Assembly (NCBI RefSeq): GCF_019923745.1
Contig: NZ_JAANOG010000005.1
Coordinates: 62,001-126,000, forward strand
DNA from: Aquirufa aurantiipilula
GTDB taxonomy: Bacteria; Bacteroidota; Bacteroidia; Cytophagales; Spirosomataceae
Length of the DNA stretch: 64,000 nucleotides
Direction of reading: 5' to 3'
The first letter of the stretch is position 1; the number at the start of each line of letters is the position of its first letter. Positions 33,875 through 43,154 of the stretch are shown here, piece after piece. Both the position numbers and the translations under genes were made by a program. The notes under the pieces are model-generated. The model saw only the letters and a program-made list of their open reading frames with translations. It was not told where the DNA came from and did not search any database.

Positions 33875-34870
33875 TTAAATATTATATAAATCGTGTTTGT
33901 ACTTGATCAAATTTTCAGGTTTTTTGAACCAGTCAATCGTTTCTCTTATTCCCTCTTTAAAATCATAGGTTAAAGTCCAATCTGTATTCTCCTTGATTTT
34001 CTGATTGGACCCGTATAACCTAAAGACCTCTGATTTCTCTGGTCGTAATCTTTGCTGGTCAACTTTAATTTTGGCTTTGGGGTTAATTTGCAAAATCAAT
34101 TCATTGGCAATTTCCTCCACTGAAATTTCAGATTGTGTCGCTATGTTACAATCTTCTCCAATTAGTTTTTCTGACAAACTTATTTTTAAAAATCCCGAAA
34201 CGGTATCCTTCACGTATAATAAATCTCTAGTAGGTGTTAAATCTCCTAATTGAATTTCTTCTACGCCGTTTAGCAATTGGGTTATTATGGTCGGGATGAC
34301 AGCTCTAGCAGATTGCCTTGGACCATAGGTATTAAATGGCCTAACAATTGTAATAGGAAGATCAAAGCTTCTGTAAAATGACTCTGCAATGCAGTCAGCA
34401 CCAATTTTAGAGGCTGAGTAGGGCGACTGGGGTTGTCTTGGGTGGTTTTCATCAATCGGAATGTATTTTGCTGTACCATACACTTCTGAAGTTGAAGTGA
34501 CCAATATCCGTTCAACCTGTAAATCTCTAGCCGCCTGAACTACATTTAGCGTTCCCTTGATATTGGTATCAATGTAAGAATCTGGAGAATGATAGCTAAA
34601 TGGTATTGCAATCAAAGCTGCCAAATGAAAAACTACATTGCACCCTTGCATGGCCACTCTGACACCATTGGGGTCACGGATGTCTCCAGCAATTACTTCA
34701 ATCTGTGCCAGCTTTTCTTTAGGTAGTGTGTCTAACCAACCCCAGCTATTAAATGAATTATAATACACAAATGCTCTTACTTGATATCCCTCAATTAATA
34801 GTAATTCTACTAAATGACTTCCTATAAAACCATCTGCTCCCGTGACCAAAACCTTACTTTTTATTTTCAT
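33875..34870 (-). CDS. UDP/GDP-HexNAc 4,6-dehydratase, LegB-like
   Basis: A 331-residue extended SDR. It opens with KVLVTGADGFIGSHLVELL and includes YNSFNSWGWLD, a stretch that I associate with LegB-type dehydratases. The catalytic segments are TSTSEVYGTA and YSASK. LegB removes water from a nucleotide-activated GlcNAc to give the 4-keto-6-deoxy sugar used by the aminotransferase LegC. A LegC-like gene is at the right edge, 29 kb upstream, with the remaining nonulosonic genes. This copy may instead feed the adjacent SDR gene (32311). A second LegB just beyond the edge would settle which. Confidence 0.87.
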   Translation of the reverse strand: MKIKSKVLVTGADGFIGSHLVELLLIEGYQVRAFVYYNSFNSWGWLDTLPKEKLAQIEVIAGDIRDPNGVRVAMQGCNVVFHLAALIAIPFSYHSPDSYIDTNIKGTLNVVQAARDLQVERILVTSTSEVYGTAKYIPIDENHPRQPQSPYSASKIGADCIAESFYRSFDLPITIVRPFNTYGPRQSARAVIPTIITQLLNGVEEIQLGDLTPTRDLLYVKDTVSGFLKISLSEKLIGEDCNIATQSEISVEEIANELILQINPKAKIKVDQQRLRPEKSEVFRLYGSNQKIKENTDWTLTYDFKEGIRETIDWFKKPENLIKYKHDLYNI

Positions 34871-34908
34871 AAATTGTTATTTCTAATTAAAATTTGATTG
34901 TTATTGCA

Positions 34909-35673
34909 TTACCTGTTTAACAATTTCAAAAGTATGAAACGAGCTATACTGAATCCTGTGAAAAACTTTAAAGCCAGTTTTTCTTTCCAACTTAATGCCT
35001 CCGCAAACAATGACATCTTAAACTTGATAATTTTATATTCATTATTTGATCTAGACACACTGCTAAATGAGGTATTGGATACTCGAAATTTCACCAAAGG
35101 CTTTTCTATCATATGAAACTTTAACCCTCGCATCCACAAATTTATCCATAAAGTATAGTCTTCAATACCCGCAAAACCTATATTTTCATCAAATAAAATA
35201 TCATTTGAATTTCTCAATATTACACTTGATAAAGTAACTGGATTATATCCAAAAAATTGAGCCAATGATTTCACGGGTTGATAACAATGAACTTTATTCA
35301 TACCAAATTCATTGAATAAAAGTGTTCCAGAATACACTAAATCAGCTGAATTTGATTCTAACAATGGAAGCTGCAATTCTAATTTATTGGACTCCCATAG
35401 GTCATCATCATCACAAAAAGCGAGATATTTACCCTGGGCTGCTTGTATTCCCGCGTTTCTATTTACTGCTATAATTCCATTATTTTGGTTTTGAATTGAT
35501 TTAATTCTTTTATCGTTAAACGTTGACATAAATTTCAAAAAATCATAATTAGAAAAGTTGTCTACAACGATTAATTCAAAATCTACGATACTTTGAGCCA
35601 ATATTGAAAGAATTGTCTCTTTTAATAATAATTCCCGATTGTATGTAGTTACTATTATACTAATTAATGGCAT
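34909..35673 (-). CDS. Glycosyltransferase family 2
   Basis: A 254-residue GT-A enzyme. It starts LISIIVTTYNRELLLKETI and has the metal-binding CDDDDLWE and the acceptor-side segment ENIGFAGIEDYTLWINLW. It would use a nucleotide sugar in the cytosol to extend the lipid-linked repeat unit. The C-terminus is short and has no clear membrane helix, though an amphipathic stretch (LALKFFTGFSIARFILL) may bind the membrane. It lies between LegB and the polymerase gene. Donor and linkage are unknown. Confidence 0.9.
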   Translation of the reverse strand: MPLISIIVTTYNRELLLKETILSILAQSIVDFELIVVDNFSNYDFLKFMSTFNDKRIKSIQNQNNGIIAVNRNAGIQAAQGKYLAFCDDDDLWESNKLELQLPLLESNSADLVYSGTLLFNEFGMNKVHCYQPVKSLAQFFGYNPVTLSSVILRNSNDILFDENIGFAGIEDYTLWINLWMRGLKFHMIEKPLVKFRVSNTSFSSVSRSNNEYKIIKFKMSLFAEALSWKEKLALKFFTGFSIARFILLKLLNR

Positions 35674-35730
35674 AAAACTATATTGAAATCTAATGCAGAG
35701 GAATTATTAATAAATAAGGAATCCCGAAAT

Positions 35731-36999
35731 TTAAAATATTCTCTTGTATTTGTTCAAATACTGTAATAAAGAAGGTGCATACATCAAGGCAAACAATCCA
35801 CTTTCCCAAATAGTGCTTCGTTGGAAGATAAATGGAAATAATACAATCAAAGAAGAGAAAATGACCTTTTCTTCCTTTAATAAATTACCTTTCAACACTG
35901 CACCAATGGATATAATTAGTGTCATTAATGTGATTACTAAATAGCCAATTAAGGCTAAAAATCCTCCTGTATTGATATAATATCCAACAATGAAATTTGC
36001 AGGGATATAATTTTCCTTTTTTTCAAGTTCAATCGTATTTTCTGCTTGCTCTATACCAAAAGGATATTTTAATAACATCACAGGAATATTCTCAATAGTC
36101 CTTACAAAACTCTGTTCTCTAACTTCACTTGAATTACCTTTTTCTTCATATTCTGTGATAAACTGATCCCTCAGATTAAACCAGCCAACTAATGCCATCA
36201 AAATTGTAATGAATATAGACACGAATAAGAATTTACTGCTCTTGGCAAAACTGATAAAAATAATGACTAGCGCCAATAAGAATAAACTAATCATTCCTCC
36301 CAAGGAAAAAGTAAAATAAAATACCCCCAATAAAATTAATATCCCAATGTATTTTCTATGAAAAAAAGCATAAGATATGGCTGGTAATAAAAACATGGCC
36401 AATGTCCCAGGTTCATAAAAACAAGCATAATATCGCAAATGCGGTAATCCATCTGGCATCATGTAAAGCCATGAAATCTTATTGGCCAAAAATGGGCCAT
36501 AAGGAGTTTCTAAATATTGAAAATTCAAGTTTCCCAAATAAATGGAATAATATTCTAATAAGCTAAACAGGTTAATGATAACAAAAAAATAATAATACCA
36601 TTTCCATAATTGTTGGATATTAATGGCTTTCTTCTTGATAAAATAGGGAACTGATAGACAATACAACCAGGGCAAGGTATTCCCCAACTGTGTAATTATT
36701 TTAATATTTTGTAACGAATAATAAATAATATTAGCTGCCATTCCACCGAAAATCATGATAGCAGGTATTAAATACTGTTTCCATGTTGCTACTGAAAATG
36801 AAGTACCTTGGATAACATAAAATGAAATCAAAAGAAGACTGATTAATATCGAAAAATTGACAAATGTGGAAATTGTGAGTAAAGACCAAATATATTTCAA
36901 ACCTGTAGTTTGAAATATCAGAGTAGAAAAAAACAAAAACATGATGAAATAAGAATTCCGATTCTGAAGAGTCTGGCTATTTCTTGTAAAGAATTTCAT
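35731..36999 (-). CDS. O-antigen polymerase-like membrane protein (Wzy-like)
   Basis: A 422-residue protein with about ten to eleven hydrophobic segments and one large soluble loop in the middle or C-terminal part (about 265-325, LRDQFITEYEEKGNSSEVRE). This is the shape of Wzy or O-antigen ligase proteins, which are poorly conserved. It would polymerise repeat units at the periplasmic face of the inner membrane. It sits inside the glycosyltransferase set, as wzy usually does. No Wzx flippase was found in the window. The family call rests on topology and context. Confidence 0.75.
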   Translation of the reverse strand: MKFFTRNSQTLQNRNSYFIMFLFFSTLIFQTTGLKYIWSLLTISTFVNFSILISLLLISFYVIQGTSFSVATWKQYLIPAIMIFGGMAANIIYYSLQNIKIITQLGNTLPWLYCLSVPYFIKKKAINIQQLWKWYYYFFVIINLFSLLEYYSIYLGNLNFQYLETPYGPFLANKISWLYMMPDGLPHLRYYACFYEPGTLAMFLLPAISYAFFHRKYIGILILLGVFYFTFSLGGMISLFLLALVIIFISFAKSSKFLFVSIFITILMALVGWFNLRDQFITEYEEKGNSSEVREQSFVRTIENIPVMLLKYPFGIEQAENTIELEKKENYIPANFIVGYYINTGGFLALIGYLVITLMTLIISIGAVLKGNLLKEEKVIFSSLIVLFPFIFQRSTIWESGLFALMYAPSLLQYLNKYKRIF

Positions 37000-37065
37000 A
37001 CATTTATTCAGATTTGCTACACTGGGAAATCCAGTTTTTTACTATTTTCAAACCAATGTAGTATT

Positions 37066-38022
37066 TCATTCTTTTTCGAAATAGACAAACAATTCATTAA
37101 TACCTTCTTCTAGGGTCATTTGAGGCAAAAACCCTAGGTCTTGAAGCTTTTTGTTACTAATTATAAATTGAGAAGGTATTTCATTTACTTGTTTCGAATC
37201 AACCAATCCATGGATATTATAAATCGGCAAATTAATTCCAAAACGAAATTCATAAACCTCTTGTATTTTACAGGCTAAGCTTAATAAAGAAATAGTATTA
37301 CCAGAAGAAATATGGTAAACATTATCCCTTATTTTGTCAGCTGATCCAATCACCAAATCCAGTGCCTGACAAACATCATCGACATGAATAAAATCTCTTT
37401 GTGGAGAACCGTCTGACAATAATCTAATTTCTTTCTGATAATAGGCCGACCTACATAAATCATTAATGGCAAGCCACCAACAATTATTTTCTTCGAAAAC
37501 TGGACTTCCATAGCTGTTAGAAAGTCGAACAGAAATGACATTACAGCTTGAATTAGTATTAAAATGTTGACAAATGTTTTCTCCTAGGAAATGTGTCAAC
37601 CCATAAATATTTCCGGTATTGATGGCATAAGTTTCATCTACTTCACCAGTCATTTTTCCTCCATAAACCTGAGCTGTAGAAAAATAGATAAATTTCTTTA
37701 GTCCATTGGGGATACAGGCATGCAATAAACGCCAAGTAGGCAAAACATTCACTTCATTAACTATACTTGGATCTGCTTCTGATTGGCGATGATCCAATGA
37801 TACTAAATGAATGATAACATCCGCTTCTATACTCGCAATACGTTGAATGGTTTCTTCTTCCTTGATATCTCCTTCTATGACATTAAACATTTGAGATGCC
37901 CAAACAAGATGATTCTTATCTAATTTTCGGACCAGCGGAATTACTTGATGTCCTTGCTTGGCAAAATAAGAAGCTAGCCTTGCACCTACATAACCATTAG
38001 CACCCGTAATTAGAATTTTCAT
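37066..38022 (-). CDS. NAD-dependent sugar-nucleotide reductase/epimerase
   Basis: A 318-residue extended SDR with ILITGANGYVGARLA at the start, FSTAQVYGG and an IYGLTHFLGEN segment where YxxxK is modified: the second key residue is not Lys but the spacing to His is kept, so catalysis may differ. DFIHVDDVCQAL is typical of the family. It directly follows a cupin epimerase and the CDP-glucose dehydratase. It most likely reduces a CDP-4-keto-6-deoxyhexose to the final CDP-6-deoxy sugar. The substrate is inferred from neighbours. Confidence 0.8.
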   Translation of the reverse strand: MKILITGANGYVGARLASYFAKQGHQVIPLVRKLDKNHLVWASQMFNVIEGDIKEEETIQRIASIEADVIIHLVSLDHRQSEADPSIVNEVNVLPTWRLLHACIPNGLKKFIYFSTAQVYGGKMTGEVDETYAINTGNIYGLTHFLGENICQHFNTNSSCNVISVRLSNSYGSPVFEENNCWWLAINDLCRSAYYQKEIRLLSDGSPQRDFIHVDDVCQALDLVIGSADKIRDNVYHISSGNTISLLSLACKIQEVYEFRFGINLPIYNIHGLVDSKQVNEIPSQFIISNKKLQDLGFLPQMTLEEGINELFVYFEKE

Positions 38023-38028
38023 GTATGT

Positions 38029-38481
38029 TTATCTGTCTTTTAATGACCAATTGTACTTAATTAAATCATTTTCATGTGGGTCCATTCTAACAATCTCTTC
38101 CGCGTCATGAGGGATATCCGTAAAATTGATGACAAACGCTTCTTCTAATCCAACACCTTTAAATCCATTCCATACAAAAGGTGGAACCGTCACCATCACA
38201 TATTGATTTTCTCCCATCACAAACTCCTGAATTTCTCGGTAGGTAGGAGAATCAGGTCGGTCATCATATAAGACAAACTTGATATTACCTTTTAAAACAA
38301 CATAATTTAATGTCATTTTTTTGTGCATATGCCATCCTTTTACTACTCCAGGGTAAACCGTAGAACAATAAACTTCTCCAAAGGCCGAAAACTGCTCATC
38401 GGAAGATTTCATAATATGCATGATCTTTCCACGATCGTCTGGGATGATTCTTTTGGCTGTAATTTTAACTCCTTCTATCAT
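38029..38481 (-). CDS. Cupin, dTDP-4-dehydrorhamnose 3,5-epimerase (RmlC)-like
   Basis: A 150-residue single cupin. Key segments are DDRGKIMHIMKSS, GVVKGWHMHKKMTLNYVV with the probable catalytic His pair, and VPPFVWNGFKGVG. RmlC-family proteins epimerise C3 and/or C5 of 4-keto-6-deoxy sugar nucleotides. It is shorter than true RmlC and lies beside CDP-glucose genes, so the substrate is probably CDP-4-keto-6-deoxyglucose. Its start overlaps the rfbG-like stop by four bases. Confidence 0.85.
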   Translation of the reverse strand: MIEGVKITAKRIIPDDRGKIMHIMKSSDEQFSAFGEVYCSTVYPGVVKGWHMHKKMTLNYVVLKGNIKFVLYDDRPDSPTYREIQEFVMGENQYVMVTVPPFVWNGFKGVGLEEAFVINFTDIPHDAEEIVRMDPHENDLIKYNWSLKDR

Positions 38482-39536
38482 TTTTTATCTTCTAAGTATT
38501 TACGTATATGATTCATAGAGATTTCTCTTGGGTTAGCTCCATTTTTAAAATCTTTGTACCAAGAGATGGTCTGAAATACTGTTTGCTCAAACCCCCAAAC
38601 TGGATGCCATTCTAATCCATGCTTGGCTTTTTCGCAATTCAAATGCAATAATCCTGCTTCATGTTTTGTGCCATCGGTCTTTCCTACCATTACTTCTCCA
38701 CTACCATATACTTGGATACATGATTCCACTAATTGTAATACGGTTTTGACTGAACCAAACTCAGGACCAAAGTTCCATGCTCCGCTAAATTCCTTTGGCG
38801 ATTCATATAGCCTTTGACCTAATAATAAATAACCAGAGAGTGGCTCTAAAACATGTTGCCAAGGTCTTGTTGAATTAGGGCTTCTTATTTCAATTGGGAT
38901 ATTTCTTGAAATAGAACGGATGCAATCTGGAATAATTCGATCCAAAGCCCAATCACCTCCTCCAATCACATTACCAGCTCGTACACTGGCTACTCCAATG
39001 GCTTCATTTTTACTAAAAAAAGAATCAATATAGGATGAAAAAACAAGCTCAGCTGCAGCTTTTGAAGCACTATAAGGATCATGCCCTCCTAAAGCATCAT
39101 TTTCACGATAACCCCAAATCCATTCATTGTTTTTATAACATTTATCACTGGTTACGTAAATCAATGATTTAACTGATTTTGTCTTTCGAACAGCTTCTAA
39201 CACATTCACCGAACCAGATACATTCGTATCAAAAGTCGTTTTTGGATCATCATAAGACAGGCGAACCAGCGCTTGTGCCGCTAAATGAAATACTATTTCG
39301 GGTTGAAATCGCTCAAAAACATCATTCAACAATTGACTATCTAATAAATTGCCGTCAATATGTTCAATATCATTCGACAAGTTCAACAGATTAAAATGAT
39401 CATCTTCTGAAGTGGGGGCTAAAGCATAACCCAGCACGTTTGCACCCATAGAATGCAACCACAAAGCTAACCAAGAGCCCTTAAATCCAGTATCCCCTGT
39501 TAAGAGAACTCGTTTACCTTGATAAAATTGATTCAT
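38478..39536 (-). CDS. rfbG: CDP-glucose 4,6-dehydratase
   Basis: A 352-residue SDR from the Met at 39536; an upstream ATG at 39551 adds five residues that are not part of the family. The start codon overlaps the rfbF stop as TAATG. It opens with QGKRVLLTGDTGFKGSWLALWL, then VTSDKCYKNNEW, YSASK and GAWNFGPEF, all typical of CDP-glucose 4,6-dehydratase. The product is CDP-4-keto-6-deoxyglucose. The next enzymes here are a cupin epimerase and a reductase rather than the RfbH/AscC 3-dehydrase used for 3,6-dideoxy sugars. A 6-deoxyhexose is therefore the likely product. Confidence 0.95.
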   Translation of the reverse strand: MNQFYQGKRVLLTGDTGFKGSWLALWLHSMGANVLGYALAPTSEDDHFNLLNLSNDIEHIDGNLLDSQLLNDVFERFQPEIVFHLAAQALVRLSYDDPKTTFDTNVSGSVNVLEAVRKTKSVKSLIYVTSDKCYKNNEWIWGYRENDALGGHDPYSASKAAAELVFSSYIDSFFSKNEAIGVASVRAGNVIGGGDWALDRIIPDCIRSISRNIPIEIRSPNSTRPWQHVLEPLSGYLLLGQRLYESPKEFSGAWNFGPEFGSVKTVLQLVESCIQVYGSGEVMVGKTDGTKHEAGLLHLNCEKAKHGLEWHPVWGFEQTVFQTISWYKDFKNGANPREISMNHIRKYLEDKK

Positions 39537-40318
39537 TACCATTTTTTCCATGGGGCATTGTTGTTTTCATACAAACCATTTAATAAGATAAATTCCCGAT
39601 AGGTATCCATGGGTTGCCAAAAACCATCATGATTAAATTGCATCAATTGCTGATCCTTTACCAAATTCATCATAGGTTCTTTTTCAAAAACCAGATCATC
39701 ATTATCGGGCAAATAATCAAACAATTCTTTATTACACACAAAAAAACCACCATTGATTCTGCCCTCAGCAGCCTGAGGTTTTTCATTGAATTCAGAGACT
39801 ACTCCTTCATCTGTACACATAATTTCACCAAATCGTCCTGCAGGTCTTACTCCTGTTAAAGTTAAAATCCGATGATGAGACTGATGATAGGCTATTAATT
39901 TATCAATATTTACGTCACTTAAACCATCTCCATAGGTTAATAAAAACTGAGGATCATCTCCAATGTATTGCTCAATTTTCCTGATGCGAGAACCTGTCAT
40001 GGCTTTATCCCCTGTTTCTGCAAAAGTTATTTCCCAATCACTCTCTTGAATCTCATTCTTAAATTGAATCGATTCTTTCTTCCCTAATTGAAGCGTGAAA
40101 TCTGAGGTATTAATCTGATAATTTAAAAAATACTCTTTGATGACCTTCCCCTGATGACCCAAACAAATGATGAATTCTTTGTGTCCAAATAAGGAATAAT
40201 ATTTCATAATATGCCACAATATGGGATAATTGCCAACGGGAATCATAGGCTTCGGAATATTATCGGCGACATCTCGAATTCGAGTTCCTTGACCGCCACA
40301 AAGAATAACTACTTTCAT
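39536..40318 (-). CDS. rfbF: Glucose-1-phosphate cytidylyltransferase
   Basis: A 260-residue nucleotidyltransferase. VVILCGGQGTRIRDVAD followed by PKPMIPVGNYPILWHIMKYY is the RfbF signature; LTYGDGLSDVNI holds the metal Asp; GFWQPMDTYREF closes the active site. It joins CTP and glucose-1-phosphate to CDP-glucose, the substrate of the next gene. Length and motifs are normal. It is the first gene of the CDP-6-deoxyhexose unit, 34 bases after a methyltransferase gene. Confidence 0.96.
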   Translation of the reverse strand: MKVVILCGGQGTRIRDVADNIPKPMIPVGNYPILWHIMKYYSLFGHKEFIICLGHQGKVIKEYFLNYQINTSDFTLQLGKKESIQFKNEIQESDWEITFAETGDKAMTGSRIRKIEQYIGDDPQFLLTYGDGLSDVNIDKLIAYHQSHHRILTLTGVRPAGRFGEIMCTDEGVVSEFNEKPQAAEGRINGGFFVCNKELFDYLPDNDDLVFEKEPMMNLVKDQQLMQFNHDGFWQPMDTYREFILLNGLYENNNAPWKKW

Positions 40319-40352
40319 TTTATAAACATTTAATTAAATAATACAGTATAAA

Positions 40353-41105
40353 TTATACCCCCTCTTTACGAACAAGTAATGTAAATCCACAAGCGAATTG
40401 ATTTGGGTACTTGTTGGTTAAGCGTTTCACCAAACCTTTCATAAATCCAAATCTCGATAAGAATGGGATAGAACCAAAATGATAACTTAAATCTTTGACA
40501 AGAGAAAAATTCAACTTCTCCAATACGTTTAAGGTATCATTAAATTCATAAAATCGAATATGCGGGAAAGTCCACCTACTTTCATTTTTAAAAAACGAGA
40601 AGGTATCTATATCATTGGTAAATAAAAATTTGACCCTAGCACTTAATGGAAAATGGTTAGGGACATGCAATAAGAAAACTCCACCTGGCTTAAGTACTCT
40701 TTTTATTTCTGAAACAGTATGAGTAGGATTCAATAAATGTTCAAAAACATCTTTACATACAATGACATCAAATGTATCATCATGAAAAGGAATTTTATCG
40801 ACATTCAAATCTTCAACTTGTTTTACTTCTTTGTATCCCCTTTTAATGGCAAGGTCTGCAAAATCAGTATGACCATCTACTCCATAACACTGTGTACAAC
40901 CTTCATTCAATATATGTTTCATGAATAATCCTGTTCCACATCCTACATCTAGGACCGTTGAGTTCTTCAAATCAACCCATTTGGCAAGATCTTTTAATAC
41001 AGGAACAAAATAATTATCTGACTCTGAAATTTCTTCGATTTCTTCAAAGTATTTGCCTGCAAAGTGTACATTCTTTTCGCTTTCAACACCTAGACTCTGA
41101 TCCAT
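40353..41105 (-). CDS. Class I SAM-dependent methyltransferase
   Basis: A 250-residue protein. Motif I is TVLDVGCGTGLFMKHIL, and the post-motif acidic residue is in GVDGHTDFADLA. DVIVCKDVFEHL and KPGGVFLLHVPN are motifs II and III. It may methylate a sugar hydroxyl or a lipid-linked intermediate in this locus. A Class I fold is certain; the substrate is unknown. A second, different methyltransferase gene is two genes upstream. Confidence 0.9.
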   Translation of the reverse strand: MDQSLGVESEKNVHFAGKYFEEIEEISESDNYFVPVLKDLAKWVDLKNSTVLDVGCGTGLFMKHILNEGCTQCYGVDGHTDFADLAIKRGYKEVKQVEDLNVDKIPFHDDTFDVIVCKDVFEHLLNPTHTVSEIKRVLKPGGVFLLHVPNHFPLSARVKFLFTNDIDTFSFFKNESRWTFPHIRFYEFNDTLNVLEKLNFSLVKDLSYHFGSIPFLSRFGFMKGLVKRLTNKYPNQFACGFTLLVRKEGV

Positions 41106-41111
41106 AATTTA

Positions 41112-42329
41112 TTATTCTTTAATGATGGTATTATACTCTCTAGCCATTAGACTGGCATCATATTTATTTGCAAATGTAATCATCCCCTTTTCTCCCATTT
41201 CGGCAGCTATATTAGGATCTTGTAAAATGTCTAACATGGCCTCTGCAAATTCATCAGCATTACTAGCAAAACATACCATTCCAGCACCACTTCCTTCCAT
41301 AACCTCTGGCATTCCTCCCACATCAGTTGTAACAACCGGTATTCCCAAGGCCATCGCTTCAATAATTGTCAGTCCGAAAGACTCCTCAGACTGTGATGGG
41401 ACCACTAACAAGGACGCATGAGCCAGTAAGGATATTTTATCTTCATGAAACTCGTGAAGCTCTACGTTCTTTTCCAAACCCAATCTTCTCACTTCATTGA
41501 TTACTCGCTCTCTTTCATGTTTTTTACCTGAATACCCATAAACCTTTAACTTGATATCAGGTTCTTTTTCTAACACTTTTTTAAAGGCTTGAAGCAAAAA
41601 CAAATGTCCTTTCCTTGGTTCATAGGTGGCCAACATCAAACAATAGGGATGTTCTGGATGGTAATTGGGTTTACATTGATGTGGATTAGGGTTCTCTATT
41701 CCATTGTAAATATACCTTAGTTTTTGTTCCTTGTTGAAAGTAGGCCTCAACTTTAAACTTTGTAGACAATGTTTAGTAACACTAATGAAATAGGAAGAAG
41801 CCTTATCTACTTCTCGGTCTATGACATTTTCAAAAAATGCTTGATACCATTTTATCGGAACAGTATAATTGTGAAAGTTGAATATTACTTTGGATTTTTT
41901 CCCAGAAAATTTCCAAGCTATAGCGGCACATCTACATAATAAACTGGCAGGATATCCACCATTCACGACCATTAGTCGATCGTAATTACTATACCTAAAT
42001 TTAATAGCTAAGGTCAAAACATACCAAGGTAATAAAATGATGTAGGCCAATAATCGATAACTCAATACGAAAAGAGCTCTAACGATTTTCCATTTACTAA
42101 ACGGGAGCTTACTTTGACCTAGGGCTAATGAAGTAGTATAAAAATAGGTATATTCCTCAATGAATATACTCCTCTTTGTTTGGTTTTTAATGGTTTTAAG
42201 ACCAGGATGTGACTGATTGCACAGAAGAGTTAATTCATCTTGTTCGTCTGGCCAGGCATTAAATAGATTAATTAAGAACGTGTCCAATCCCCCCTTGTAT
42301 GAATTTTCAGTAAAAAAAGCGATTTTCAT
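41112..42329 (-). CDS. Glycosyltransferase family 4
   Basis: A 405-residue GT-B enzyme. The N-terminal domain has IAFFTENSYKGGLDTFL, and a hydrophobic stretch at about 90-110 (LLAYIILLPWYVLTLAI) could attach it to the membrane. The C-terminal domain shows LMLATYEPRKGHLFLLQAF, SQSEESFGLTIIEAMALG (donor-contact Glu pair) and PVVTTDVGGMPEV. It is a typical capsule or O-antigen mannosyl/hexosyl transferase. The sugar is not predictable. Confidence 0.93.
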   Translation of the reverse strand: MKIAFFTENSYKGGLDTFLINLFNAWPDEQDELTLLCNQSHPGLKTIKNQTKRSIFIEEYTYFYTTSLALGQSKLPFSKWKIVRALFVLSYRLLAYIILLPWYVLTLAIKFRYSNYDRLMVVNGGYPASLLCRCAAIAWKFSGKKSKVIFNFHNYTVPIKWYQAFFENVIDREVDKASSYFISVTKHCLQSLKLRPTFNKEQKLRYIYNGIENPNPHQCKPNYHPEHPYCLMLATYEPRKGHLFLLQAFKKVLEKEPDIKLKVYGYSGKKHERERVINEVRRLGLEKNVELHEFHEDKISLLAHASLLVVPSQSEESFGLTIIEAMALGIPVVTTDVGGMPEVMEGSGAGMVCFASNADEFAEAMLDILQDPNIAAEMGEKGMITFANKYDASLMAREYNTIIKE

Positions 42330-42349
42330 ATAAGGGTCTTTCCTTTTAC

Positions 42350-43084
42350 CTATAGGTTAAGATTTTTCTTAATCTCTGGTAATATCATTTGAATATCCTC
42401 CAATTTCCAAAGGGCAATCGTCATAGGTGGTGCAGGGGCCACATAATCATTAATCTCCCATAATGGTGAAACTGGGAAATTAAATGGTGCCAATTTCAGG
42501 TTTAAGTCTCTATAATTACCCGTTAAGATATCTTGATTGATGTGATTTGGTCCCGTAATACAATTCGTAGTTAAAATATATCGGACATTCGAATTACAAT
42601 AGTTCTCTAATGCTAAGTATATATCTTTATTAGAAAGGTGAAATAATACATGCCTACACAACCAAACATCTGAATTTGGAAATTGATCTTTAGTGATATC
42701 AAAATGAACAAACTGAGCATTAAGATGTCCAAATTTTTCAGCATTATTGGTTACAATATCTTTAACGATGTCCCCTCCTATATAATCAAAATCATTTGAT
42801 TCAAGTAATAATTGCATCCAATTCAAATCTCCACAAGGAGCATCAAAAACAGATTTAATATCATAAGTTTTCATAAGTTCAGGAAATTTTGATCGCAATA
42901 ATTCTGTTTGCTGAATGGTTGAACCAAGCCCAGAAACACTCTCTGCATTTTCCCAATAATTGGACTTATAAATACCCGTAAATACTGATTCTCTGGAGGA
43001 GATTTTAAACAATACCCTTTCATGAATCCCTCGCTTGATATGATAGATGATTTTACTGAATAATTCAGAAATGATATTTTTCAT
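42350..43084 (-). CDS. SAM-dependent methyltransferase domain protein
   Basis: A 244-residue protein. The SAM-binding segment reads KSVFDAPCGDLNWMQLLL, followed by YIGGDIVKDIV; the middle strand DVWLCRHVLFHLSNKD is the acceptor motif. FDAPCGDLNWM differs from the common VGCGTG form but is known from sugar methyltransferases in polysaccharide loci. The target is unknown. The N-terminal 30 residues are basic and amphipathic. Confidence 0.82.
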   Translation of the reverse strand: MKNIISELFSKIIYHIKRGIHERVLFKISSRESVFTGIYKSNYWENAESVSGLGSTIQQTELLRSKFPELMKTYDIKSVFDAPCGDLNWMQLLLESNDFDYIGGDIVKDIVTNNAEKFGHLNAQFVHFDITKDQFPNSDVWLCRHVLFHLSNKDIYLALENYCNSNVRYILTTNCITGPNHINQDILTGNYRDLNLKLAPFNFPVSPLWEINDYVAPAPPMTIALWKLEDIQMILPEIKKNLNL

Positions 43085-43154
43085 GATTTTTTATTAAAAT
43101 GGTAATTATGATTATCAAATTCTATTGATGCTATCAAATTTGGATATATTCGTT

